Shown: piece after piece, positions 1 to 7,901 of the stretch
Numbering within the stretch: position 1 is the first letter of the stretch
Layout of the letters: each line of letters starts with the position of its first letter
Assembly: GCF_009745975.1 (NCBI RefSeq)
Contig: NZ_WHOL01000060.1
Coordinates: 19,942-83,941, forward strand
DNA from: Actinokineospora pegani
GTDB taxonomy: Bacteria > Actinomycetota > Actinomycetes > Mycobacteriales > Pseudonocardiaceae
Direction: 5' to 3'
Length of the DNA: 64,000 nucleotides
Notes under the pieces: model-generated
The model's input: only the letters and a program-made list of their open reading frames with translations
What the model was told of the DNA's origin: nothing
The model's database searches: none
Position numbers and translations under genes: made by a program

Positions 1-871
1 CGAGGAGGCGGAGCTGCCCTGGACCCCGGTCTGGTCGCTGACCAGGGGTGAGCACCGGCTGCTGCCCACGGCGTCGCTGTACTACGGCGGGCCGGGTCCG
101 GCGTCGGTGACCGCGAACTCCAACGGGTGCGCCGCGGGGTGCAGCGTGGAGGACGCCGTGCTGCAGGGGCTGCTGGAGCTCGTGGAGCGCGACGCGGTGG
201 CGCTGTGGTGGTACAACCGCACCCGCGCGCCCGGCGTCGACCTCGGCTCGCTGGGCGACCCGTTCGTCGACGAGGTGCGCCGGGCCTACGCCGAGCTGGG
301 CCGCGAGGTCTGGGTGCTGGACCTGACCGCGGACCTGGACGTGCCGGTGTTCGCCGCGCTGACCCGGCGGGTGCGCGGGCCGCGGGAGGAGGTGCTGCTC
401 GGCTTCGGGGCGCACCTGGACCCCCGGTGCGCGCTGCGCCGGGCGCTGACCGAGCTGAACCAGATGATGCCCGCGGTCAGCGACCTGCGCGAGCATGTCC
501 TCGCCGCGATGGACCCGGACCTGCGCGGGTGGCTCACCGGCCCGGGGACCCGGGCGAACCCGCACCTGCTGCCGGACCCGTCGGCGCCGGTCAGGGGGAT
601 CGGCGACTACGCCGACCAGACCGCCGCCGACCTGCTCAGCGACGTGGAGACCATCCAGCACCGCCTGGAGGCGCTGGGCATGGAGGTGCTCGTGCTCGAC
701 CAGACGCGGCCGGACACCGGGCTGCCCGTCGTCCGCGTGGTCGTGCCCGGGTTGCGCCCGTTCTGGTCCAGACTGGCTCCAGGCAGGCTCTACGACGTCC
801 CGGTATCCCTGGGGCGGGTCGACCGGCCCACCGCGTACGACGACATGAACCCGATCCCGGTGTTCCTCTGA
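1..871 (+). CDS. YcaO-domain cyclodehydratase, C-terminal part (5' truncated by window)
   Basis: The reading frame is open from base 2, so the start lies left of the window and only about 289 residues are visible. The motifs SNGCAAG (about residues 40-46) and LLELVERDA (about 55-63) are the ATP-binding signature of YcaO proteins, which phosphorylate backbone amides to form azolines or related groups in RiPP precursors. The chain ends in NPIPVFL, close to the proline-rich C-terminus typical of azoline-forming YcaO enzymes. The neighbour downstream resembles the N-domain of a SagB-type dehydrogenase, which supports an azole RiPP locus whose precursor is outside the window. Family is certain from motifs; substrate is unknown. 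Confidence 0.9.
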   Translation, partial: EEAELPWTPVWSLTRGEHRLLPTASLYYGGPGPASVTANSNGCAAGCSVEDAVLQGLLELVERDAVALWWYNRTRAPGVDLGSLGDPFVDEVRRAYAELGREVWVLDLTADLDVPVFAALTRRVRGPREEVLLGFGAHLDPRCALRRALTELNQMMPAVSDLREHVLAAMDPDLRGWLTGPGTRANPHLLPDPSAPVRGIGDYADQTAADLLSDVETIQHRLEALGMEVLVLDQTRPDTGLPVVRVVVPGLRPFWSRLAPGRLYDVPVSLGRVDRPTAYDDMNPIPVFL

Positions 872-920
872 CCCGACAGGGCCGCCGGACGCGATCCGCG
901 CTGAAGCTGAGAGTTGTGCC

Positions 921-1574
921 GTGACACCACCTTTCCCCTCCGGGCGACCGCTGTTCTCGCTGCGGGAGGACGCGCTCGTGCGCGCGGACCGGGACCGGCT
1001 GACCGTGCGCAGCCGGTGGGGCCCGGTCCACGTGGCCGACGACAGCCCGCTGGTGCGCGAGGCGCTGCACCGGATGAGCCTGGGCCCGGTCTCGCTGGAG
1101 CACATCCCGGTGTTGTCCGCCGAGCTGGACCGGTGGCGCGCCGACGGGTCCTGCGGGCCGCAGTGGTCCCGACTGAAAAGGACACTCGACCAACTGGGCG
1201 GGTGTGTTATTCCCTCACTGGGACTGCACAACGGCGCCGGGCCGATCCTGTCGCTGGTCGCCGTCACCGCCGACGCGTGGTTCGACTGGCCGGACATCGC
1301 CGACACCGAGGCGGTCCACCTCGCGCGCGGCGCGGCCATCACCGACCCCGGCGGGGGTCTCGTCCTGGGCGCCCCCGGCGCCCGCTACGCCGTGCACCTG
1401 CACCGCCCACCCGCGACGGGGATAGCGAAACTGCTGGGGGCGGGCGAGAACACGGTCGTGGGGCTGGCCGAGCGGTTGCGCGTGGACCGCGCGGTGGTCG
1501 CCGACGTGGTGGCGTACCTGGCGAGCGCGGACCTGGTGCTGCGCGGCCGCGACCGCGCCGCGGACCACGGGTAA
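921..1574 (+). CDS. Small protein resembling the N-terminal domain of SagB-type azoline dehydrogenases
   Basis: 217 residues from a GTG start, 49 bases after the YcaO gene and in the same direction. The N-terminal part (RLTVRSRWGPV, then ALHRMSLGPVSLEHI) looks like the domain that precedes the FMN nitroreductase fold in SagB/ThcOx enzymes. The C-terminal third (residues about 165-210) has a winged-helix-like pattern. No FMN-binding nitroreductase motifs are present, so it cannot be a complete dehydrogenase. It may be a split subunit, a leader-binding helper or a remnant. The assignment is by eye and moderate; co-expression with the YcaO gene is inferred from spacing. Confidence 0.5.
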   Translation: MTPPFPSGRPLFSLREDALVRADRDRLTVRSRWGPVHVADDSPLVREALHRMSLGPVSLEHIPVLSAELDRWRADGSCGPQWSRLKRTLDQLGGCVIPSLGLHNGAGPILSLVAVTADAWFDWPDIADTEAVHLARGAAITDPGGGLVLGAPGARYAVHLHRPPATGIAKLLGAGENTVVGLAERLRVDRAVVADVVAYLASADLVLRGRDRAADHG

Positions 1575-1696
1575 GCCGCTGTGCCGCGCGGCAGATCTCG
1601 CCACCGGGCCGACACCAGCACCGGGTCCGACTAGCATCGGCACCCGCACCACCGGCGGCGAGTGCCGCTCCGCACCCCAGCGCACGGGAGAACTCT

Positions 1697-4069
1697 GTGG
1701 CGGGAAGCCCCGGGACGACACCGGACACGGACAGCCGCGCTCGGGCGAGCAGGCTCGCCCCGACCCTGGCTCTGCTCATCACCACGGTCGTGTTCACCGG
1801 CTTCAGCGTCAACGCCTTCCAGCGAGTCGTGCAGCAGGACCCCTCGCTCACGCACGTCCTGCCCGCCGCCGCCGCGCTGGTGGCGGTGCTGGCGCTGCAA
1901 GTCGGCTTCTTCAGCAACCCGCGCCGGGAGCGCGCGCTGCACACCCCCACCGGCTACGCCGCGCTGGCGCTGCAAGCGGTGCTCTCGGGCGTGCCGCTGC
2001 TCTACTACGGCGACGCCTGGGGCGGCATCCCGGCCATGTTCGCCGGGTCGGCGCTGGTGGTGCTGCGCGGCCCGGCGGGGTGGGTGGTCCTGGGCCTGAC
2101 CGCGGTGGCAAACGGGGTGAACGGCTACCTCACCACCGCCGACCCGGTGGTGGAGGCGGCGTACTACGCCGCGGCCGTCGTCGTCAGCGCGCTCGTGGTC
2201 TACGCCATGGTGCAGCTCCGCTCGCTCGTGGGCCAGCTCAACGGGGCGCGGGAGGAGCTGGCGACGCTGGCCGTGGCCCGCGAGCGGCTGCGCTTCGCCA
2301 GGGACCTGCACGACCTGCTCGGGTTCTCGCTGTCGGCCATCACGCTCAAGTCCGAGCTGGCGCACCGCCTGCTGGTCTCGGCGCCACGGCGCGCGGTGGC
2401 GGAACTGCGGGAGATCCTGGGGATCGCGCGCCAGGCGCTCGTGGACGTGCGCGCCGTGGCGTCGTCGTACCGGGCGCTGTCGCTGGAGGACGAGCTGGAG
2501 TCCGCGCGGTCGGTGCTGGGCGCGGCCGAGGTCGCGGTCGTGGTGGAGCACGGCGGGCCGGGGCAGGCGGGCGCGCTCGCCGGGCTCTCCCAGCCCGCGC
2601 GCACCGTGCTGGCGACCGTGCTGCGCGAGGGCGTGACGAACCTGCTGCGGCACAGCAAGGCGGAGAACTGCCACATCCGCTTCACCCGTTCGGGCGACAA
2701 CGTGGTGCTCGAGGTGGTCAACGACGGTGTGCGCCCGCCGCAGGACGCCGACCACCGGCCCGGCAACGGGATCGACAACCTCACCACCCGGGTGCGGGCG
2801 CTGGGCGGGGCGCTGGACGCGGCCCCCGCCGACGAGGACACCTTCCGGTTGCGCGTCACCGTCCCGGCCGCGCGGGAGCCGCTCGTCGGCGGTGAGGCCG
2901 ACGCCCCCGACGACACCGACGCCCTCGACAACCCCGACGACCCGGCCCCGCGCTCCTCGGCGCTGCGGCCGGGCAAGGGCGCCGCGGTGGGCACCGCCGT
3001 GTTCGTCGGCTACGCCTTCACCTCCTCGTCGTTCGTGTTCAACATGAGCGACGGCGCGCCCGTGTGGGAGAAGGTGCTGGCCGTGCTGTGCGTGCTGGCG
3101 TCGCTGGGGATCGCGCTCGGCTTCTTCGCCAGGCCCGCGGCGCGGGTGCGGTCGACTCGCGGGCGGGTGCTGCTCGGCGTGCTCGCCGCGCTGCTGCTCG
3201 CGCCGATCCTGGTGCTGGGGTCGGCGTTCCCGGTCGCGCCCGGGTTCCTGGCGGGCAGCCTGCTGCTGGCGCTGCCCGCGCGGGCGGGCGTCCCGCTGTT
3301 CCTGACCGTGGTGGCCGGGATCGTCACCGCGCACGTGCTGCTCACCGGCAACCCCATCATGATCACCTATGGGCTGCTGGTGACGGTGAACCAGGGGCTG
3401 GTGGTCTTCGGCCTGACCTGGCTGCGGTCGCTGGCCGAGGAGCTGCAGGCGGCGCGCTCGGAACTGGCCGACATGGCCGTCACCCGCGAGCGGCTGCGCT
3501 TCGCCAGGGACCTGCACGACCTGCTCGGGTTCTCGCTGTCGGCGGTCACGCTCAAGTCCGAGCTGACCCTGCGGCTGGTCGAGCGCGACCCGGAGCGCGC
3601 CCAGCAGGAGCTGGCGGGCATCGTCGACATCTCCCGCCAGGCGCTCGCCGACGTCCGCTCGGTCGCCTCCGCCTACCGCGAGCTGGCGGTCGAGGAGGAG
3701 GTCGCCGCCGCCCGGGCGCTGATGACCGCGGCCAACATCGACGTCACCGTCCGGATGCAGGACCTCGAGCTGGCGCCCGCCGCCCGCACCACCCTCGCCA
3801 CCGTCCTGCGCGAGGGCGTCACCAACCTCCTGCGGCACAGCGACGCCACCCACTGCGAGATCACCCTGACCCGCGAGGGCGACCGGGCCGTCCTGCAGAT
3901 CACCAACGACGGCCTGGGCCCCGACGGCGGTCCCACCCTGCTCGGCGGCAGCCGGGGCGGCGACGGCATCCCCAACCTCAGCGCCCGGGTGGCCGAGCTC
4001 CACGGCGCCCTGGACGTCCGCGTCGTCGAGGACCGCTACCGCCTGCGCGCCGAGGTCCCCCTGCGCTGA
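1697..4069 (+). CDS. Fused tandem NarL-type sensor histidine kinase
   Basis: 790 residues in one uninterrupted frame. The GTG start at 1697 was chosen because GGGAG lies 7 bases upstream and the first membrane segment follows at about residue 20; the frame itself is open further upstream. The chain holds two complete copies of the same module. Each has several membrane segments, a HisKA_3 box RFARDLHDLLGFSLSA (His205 and His607) and an HATPase domain with REGVTNLLRHS. The linker around residues 395-435 is rich in Asp and Pro. NarL-family kinases normally act as separate dimers, so this covalent pair may be an obligate pseudo-heterodimer. The likely partners are the LuxR-type response regulators at 6416 and 7040. 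Confidence 0.9.
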   Translation: MAGSPGTTPDTDSRARASRLAPTLALLITTVVFTGFSVNAFQRVVQQDPSLTHVLPAAAALVAVLALQVGFFSNPRRERALHTPTGYAALALQAVLSGVPLLYYGDAWGGIPAMFAGSALVVLRGPAGWVVLGLTAVANGVNGYLTTADPVVEAAYYAAAVVVSALVVYAMVQLRSLVGQLNGAREELATLAVARERLRFARDLHDLLGFSLSAITLKSELAHRLLVSAPRRAVAELREILGIARQALVDVRAVASSYRALSLEDELESARSVLGAAEVAVVVEHGGPGQAGALAGLSQPARTVLATVLREGVTNLLRHSKAENCHIRFTRSGDNVVLEVVNDGVRPPQDADHRPGNGIDNLTTRVRALGGALDAAPADEDTFRLRVTVPAAREPLVGGEADAPDDTDALDNPDDPAPRSSALRPGKGAAVGTAVFVGYAFTSSSFVFNMSDGAPVWEKVLAVLCVLASLGIALGFFARPAARVRSTRGRVLLGVLAALLLAPILVLGSAFPVAPGFLAGSLLLALPARAGVPLFLTVVAGIVTAHVLLTGNPIMITYGLLVTVNQGLVVFGLTWLRSLAEELQAARSELADMAVTRERLRFARDLHDLLGFSLSAVTLKSELTLRLVERDPERAQQELAGIVDISRQALADVRSVASAYRELAVEEEVAAARALMTAANIDVTVRMQDLELAPAARTTLATVLREGVTNLLRHSDATHCEITLTREGDRAVLQITNDGLGPDGGPTLLGGSRGGDGIPNLSARVAELHGALDVRVVEDRYRLRAEVPLR

Positions 4070-4090
4070 GCGGGCCGCCCGGCGGGCGGG

Positions 4091-5206
4091 TCAGCGTCCA
4101 TACCGGACACGACCGCCGGAACCGCCCTCCCCCAGGGGGATGGCGGCGCGGAGGTGGTAGTGGTCGGCGCCGACGCGGCCCGCGGTGAGGACGCCGTCGA
4201 GGGCGTGGACCCGCTCGCAGAGGTTGCGGACGCCGCTGCCGCCGTCGAGGGGGGCGTCGTGGGCGCCGTCGTTGAGGATGTCCATGGTGACCGCCCCGGC
4301 GTCGCGGCGGACGCGGATCTCGCAGAAGCGGGCGGCGCTGTGCCGCAGGACGTTGGTGACGCCCTCGCGCAGCACCACCGCCAGCACCGTCCCGGCGGGC
4401 TCGGGCACGGACCCGCCGTCCAGCTCGACCCGCACCGCGACACCCGCCGAGGCCAGCAGGGACCGGGCGGAGCGGATGCTGTCGTGCACCGACAGCAGCC
4501 GGTAGCCCATCGCCACCGACCGCACGTCCGAGAGCGTGCGGTCGGCGATCGTCAGCACCTCGCCGACGGCCTCCTTGGCCGCGCCCGGGTTCGCGGGCAG
4601 CAGCCGGTGCGCCAGCTCGGACTTGAGCTTGATCGCGAAGATCCCGGAGCCGAGCAGGTCGTGCAGGTCGCGCGAGACCCGCAGGCGCTCCTCGGAGACC
4701 GCGCCCGCCTGCGCCACCGGACCCGACCACCTGGCCCGGCCGCGCGGCAGCGCCCACACCACCAGCCCGGTCGAGGCCGTCGTCGCCGCGCTCAGCGCCG
4801 CCGTGGTCACCCCCGCCCCGGTGAGCAGCGGCGCCGCGGCGGACAGCGCGCAGAGCGCCGCGAACGCCACCCAGCGCGCCGGGCCGCGCAGCAGCAGCAG
4901 CGCGCTGCCGCCCGCGAGCCCGACGGCGGCGATCCACGGGTGGCCGAACAACAGCACCGGGACCGCCACGAACGCCACCTGCCCGACCAGTGCGGCGTAA
5001 TGCCGAAATCCGGGATGAACCGTTTCACCGCGGTGCACGAACAACACCTGGGCCGACAACAACAACACGATGTCGAGCACAACCACCGCCGAATGGCGGA
5101 AATCGCGATCGAGGGTGAGCACGTGCGTGATCTCGATGGCGGCCATCGCGCACAGAACGGTCGCCGCCGAGGCCGGGCGGCGTCGCGGTCGAGTCCCGGT
5201 TGGCAT
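4091..5206 (-). CDS. NarL-type sensor histidine kinase
   Basis: 371 residues with about five hydrophobic segments in the first 155. A HisKA_3 box VSRDLHDLLGSGIF follows (His182), then an HATPase domain with VLREGVTNVLRHS. It is a single-module paralogue of the adjacent tandem kinase, to which it is convergent with a 21-base gap. The short loops give no extracellular sensor domain, so the signal is probably membrane-linked. Either of the two LuxR response regulators nearby could be its partner; the inverted arrangement with the RR at 7040 (same strand) makes that pairing slightly more attractive. The C-terminal tail is Gly/Arg-rich. Confidence 0.9.
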   Translation of the reverse strand: MPTGTRPRRRPASAATVLCAMAAIEITHVLTLDRDFRHSAVVVLDIVLLLSAQVLFVHRGETVHPGFRHYAALVGQVAFVAVPVLLFGHPWIAAVGLAGGSALLLLRGPARWVAFAALCALSAAAPLLTGAGVTTAALSAATTASTGLVVWALPRGRARWSGPVAQAGAVSEERLRVSRDLHDLLGSGIFAIKLKSELAHRLLPANPGAAKEAVGEVLTIADRTLSDVRSVAMGYRLLSVHDSIRSARSLLASAGVAVRVELDGGSVPEPAGTVLAVVLREGVTNVLRHSAARFCEIRVRRDAGAVTMDILNDGAHDAPLDGGSGVRNLCERVHALDGVLTAGRVGADHYHLRAAIPLGEGGSGGRVRYGR

Positions 5207-5508
5207 TGCCTGACCCCCACACGCCGTGCTGCCCGGATCTTACAAGGGTGCGGGGCCGCCGTGATCCCGCGTGCGAGGTAAATATTCTCCGACGTGAATG
5301 ACATTCCGTCACCGCCTCGGAATTCAGTGGACCTCTCGCGGTTTCCCGGGTTCATTCGTGAAAACCTCACGTCCGCCGCGGTAGGGGTTCACCGGTGATC
5401 CGTGTGGTCGTCCGTGGCGCGGGGCGCCGCCGGTGCAGTGGACTGGGGGCATCGAGGAACCGGGCGGCGACGACCCGGGCGCCGCTGCCGCAGGTGGGGA
5501 GAGTCCAC
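5207..5508. promoter_or_regulatory. Divergent intergenic region between kinase and SARP genes
   Basis: 302 bases without a gene I can support. It must hold the promoters of the kinase (leftward) and the SARP gene (rightward). It is richer in AT than its surroundings between about 5275 and 5370. A good ribosome-binding site (GGGGAGAG) sits just before the SARP ATG. I see no convincing -35/-10 pair and no clear repeat. Confidence 0.5.
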
Positions 5509-6324
5509 ATGGAGATCAAGGTGCTGGGACCGCTGGAGGCCACGCTCGCCGGGGCGTCGATCACGCCGACGGCGAGCAAGCCCAGACAGCTGCTGGCCCT
5601 GCTCGGCCTGCAGGCGGGCAACGTCGTGACCGTCCCGGCGCTGATCGAGGAGCTGTGGGGCAGCGCCCCGCCGCGCTCGGCGCTGACCACCCTGCAGACC
5701 TACGTGCTACAGATCCGCCGCCGCGTCGAGGCGGCGTCGGCGCACCCGGCGGCCAAGGACGTGCTGGTCACCCGCTACGGCGGCTACCTGCTCGCGGTCG
5801 ACCGCGACGGTGTCGACGCCACCGCGTTCGACCGGGCCGCCAGGGCGGGCCAGGAGGCGCTCGAGGCCGGGCGCCTCGAGCAGGCCTCGGCGCTGTTCAC
5901 CTCCGCGCTGCGGGTCTGGCGCGGCCCGGTGCTGGCCGACGTCAAGGTCGGCCCCCGGCTGGGCATGGAGGTCGCCAGGCTGCGCGAGGGCAGGCTGGGC
6001 GTGCAGGAGGCGCGCATCGACGTGGAGCTGCGGCTGGGCCGCCACCAGGCGCTGCTCGGGGAGCTGTCGGTGCTGACCGCCCAGCACCCGATGCACGAGA
6101 ACTTCCGCGCCCAGCACATGCTCGCGCTCTACCGCTCCGGCCGCCGCTGGCGCGCGCTGGAGGAGTACCGCTCGCTGCACGACAAGCTGATCGAGGAGCT
6201 GGGCCTGGGCCCGTCGGAGCGGCTGCGCGGGTTGCAGCGGGCGATCCTGAGCGCCGACTCGGTCCTCGACGTGGCCGACCGGGACGCGCCGGGCAGGGGT
6301 GCGCGACCACAGCTCGCGTCATGA
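5509..6324 (+). CDS. SARP-family transcriptional activator
   Basis: 271 residues. The ATG at 5509 was chosen over upstream in-frame starts because GGGGAGAG precedes it and the protein then begins MEIKVLGPLEA, the standard opening of SARP/AfsR/BTAD proteins. Residues 1-95 form the OmpR-like winged helix (KPRQLLALLGL, VPALIEELWG, TLQTYVLQIRRR). Residues 100-250 form the bacterial transcriptional activator domain (VWRGPVLADV, ARLREGRLGVQEARIDVEL, ALEEYRSLHDKLIEELGLGPS). SARPs switch on secondary-metabolite clusters by binding short direct repeats near -35. It has no ATPase or sensor domain, so it is the small SARP type. The target could be the RiPP, the benzoxazole cluster or both. Confidence 0.93.
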   Translation: MEIKVLGPLEATLAGASITPTASKPRQLLALLGLQAGNVVTVPALIEELWGSAPPRSALTTLQTYVLQIRRRVEAASAHPAAKDVLVTRYGGYLLAVDRDGVDATAFDRAARAGQEALEAGRLEQASALFTSALRVWRGPVLADVKVGPRLGMEVARLREGRLGVQEARIDVELRLGRHQALLGELSVLTAQHPMHENFRAQHMLALYRSGRRWRALEEYRSLHDKLIEELGLGPSERLRGLQRAILSADSVLDVADRDAPGRGARPQLAS

Positions 6325-6415
6325 GCGCGTTCTCGACGCCCGTCCGGGCGGGAGCGCGCGGGCGCGGTCGCGCGGCACTATGGTGTGCCGCACCAGGTGG
6401 CGGGAGGCGTCGGGG

Positions 6416-7021
6416 ATGATCAGGGTCTTGCTCGCGGAGGACATGCACATGGTCCGGGGCGCGCTGGTCGCACTGCTCGACCTGGAGCCCGACATCGAGA
6501 TCGTCGCCGAGGTCGAGTCCGGCGACCAGATCGTGACGATGGCCAGGGCGCACACCCCGGACGTCGCGGTGATCGACATCGACCTGCCGGTCCTCGACGG
6601 CCTCACCGCCGCCGCCACGATCCGGACCACCCTGCCCGGCGTGCGCACCCTGATGCTCACGTCCCTGGCCCGGCCGGGCACCCTGCGCCGCGCGCTGGCC
6701 GCGGGCGTGGACGGGTTCATCCTCAAAGACGCCCCGCCCGCCAAGCTCGCCGCCGCCATCCGCGACGTCTCCCAGGGCAAGCGCGTCGTGGACTCGCAGT
6801 TGGCGCTGGCCGCCTGGGACCGCGGCGAGTGCCCGCTGACCGAGCGCGAGCTCGAGGTGCTGCGGCTGGCCGCGGTCGGCACGGACGCCCCGGACATCGC
6901 CAAGGCCCTGATGCTGTCCTCGGGCACCGTCCGCAACTACCTGACGACCATCGTGGGCAAGCTCGACGCCCGCAACCGCGTGGACGCGATCCGCATCGCC
7001 GCCGACGCGGGCTGGATCTGA
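6416..7021 (+). CDS. LuxR/NarL-type response regulator
   Basis: 201 residues from the ATG at 6416 (upstream in-frame starts would add a non-conserved extension). The receiver domain shows the acidic pair EDM, phospho-acceptor Asp54 (VIDIDLP), LTS and the conserved Lys in FILKDAP. The C-terminal LuxR helix-turn-helix has TERELEVLRLAAVG and GTVRNYLTTIVGKL. It is about as long as NarL-family regulators usually are. It is a close paralogue of the regulator at 7040. Its kinase is probably one of the two NarL-type kinases at 1697 and 4091. Confidence 0.93.
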   Translation: MIRVLLAEDMHMVRGALVALLDLEPDIEIVAEVESGDQIVTMARAHTPDVAVIDIDLPVLDGLTAAATIRTTLPGVRTLMLTSLARPGTLRRALAAGVDGFILKDAPPAKLAAAIRDVSQGKRVVDSQLALAAWDRGECPLTERELEVLRLAAVGTDAPDIAKALMLSSGTVRNYLTTIVGKLDARNRVDAIRIAADAGWI

Positions 7022-7039
7022 CCGGTCCGCCCCGGCGGG

Positions 7040-7645
7040 TCAGAGCCAGCCGGAGGTGCGGGCGATGCGGACCGCGTCGACCCGGTTGCGCGCCTCGAGC
7101 TTCATCGAGACCGTCGTCAGGTAGTTGCGGACCGTGCCGACCGACAGGAACAGGGTGCGGGCGATCTCGCCCGCGTCGGCGCCGTCGGCGGCCAGCCGCA
7201 GCACCTCCAGCTCGCGCGGGGTCAGCGGGCACTCGTCGCCGTCCCAGGCGGCCAGCGCCAACTGCGAGTCGATGACCCGGCGGCCGACCGAGACGCCGCG
7301 GATGGCGTCGCACAGCTCGTTGATCGGGGCGTCCTTGAGGATGAACCCGTTGACCTTGGCGCTCAGCGCCCGGCGCAGGGTGCCGGGGCGGCCGAGGCTG
7401 GTGAGCATCAGCGTGCGGGTGGCGGGCGCGGTCTCGTGGATCAGCGCCGCCGCGGACAGGCCGTCCATCCCCGGCAGGTCGATGTCGAGCACGGCGACGT
7501 CGGGCTGGCTCTTGGTGACGGCGGGGATGATGTCGTCGCCGCTGGCGACCGAGGCGACCACCTGCATGTCGGGTTCGAGGTCGAGCAGTGCGACGAGGGC
7601 GCCCCGCAGCATTCGCAGGTCCTCGGCGAGCAATACCTTGATCAT
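7040..7645 (-). CDS. LuxR/NarL-type response regulator (paralogue)
   Basis: 201 residues starting MIKVLLAEDL, the same opening and length as its convergent neighbour, with Asp54 as phospho-acceptor, LTS, and Lys in FILKDAP. The LuxR domain reads TPRELEVLRLAADG and GTVRNYLTTVSMKL. An in-frame TTG far upstream would add 79 residues of low-complexity sequence and was rejected. The two regulators are separated by 18 bases and clearly arose by duplication and inversion, like their kinases. The recognition helices differ in several positions, so their targets may differ. Confidence 0.92.
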   Translation of the reverse strand: MIKVLLAEDLRMLRGALVALLDLEPDMQVVASVASGDDIIPAVTKSQPDVAVLDIDLPGMDGLSAAALIHETAPATRTLMLTSLGRPGTLRRALSAKVNGFILKDAPINELCDAIRGVSVGRRVIDSQLALAAWDGDECPLTPRELEVLRLAADGADAGEIARTLFLSVGTVRNYLTTVSMKLEARNRVDAVRIARTSGWL

Positions 7646-7860
7646 GGTTCCCCCTCGGGGCGGCACCGTGCGCGAGAAGTCTTCCACTCCGCGTTCACCC
7701 CGGTCCACGCGTTCGCGGCGATTGCGCCGAACGCGCCGCGACCTGGGTCGAAATGCCCTGCCGAACGCGGCGTGGAGAGCGCGTGCCGCCGTGTCCGGGA
7801 TCGGCACAGGTGGGCACACCGGTCCGCGGATTCCCCCGACATCCGCCGGACAAGGGTAGA

Positions 7861-7895
7861 CGGGTGGTCCGCGCGGTGCCAACGCGGACCACCCG
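7861..7895 (-). terminator. Hairpin downstream of phzE-like gene
   Basis: CGGGTGGTCCGCG at 7861-7873 pairs perfectly with 7883-7895 around a 9-base loop. It lies 7 bases beyond the phzE stop in the direction of transcription, where the long leftward operon ends. There is no U tract, as is usual for actinomycete terminators. Confidence 0.7.
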
Positions 7896-7901
7896 CCCGG
7901 G

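Noticed and set aside
1631..4003. 790-residue open frame opposite the tandem kinase
   Set aside because: Low-complexity His/Gln/Gly/Arg sequence without domains; it mirrors the GC-rich kinase coding strand.
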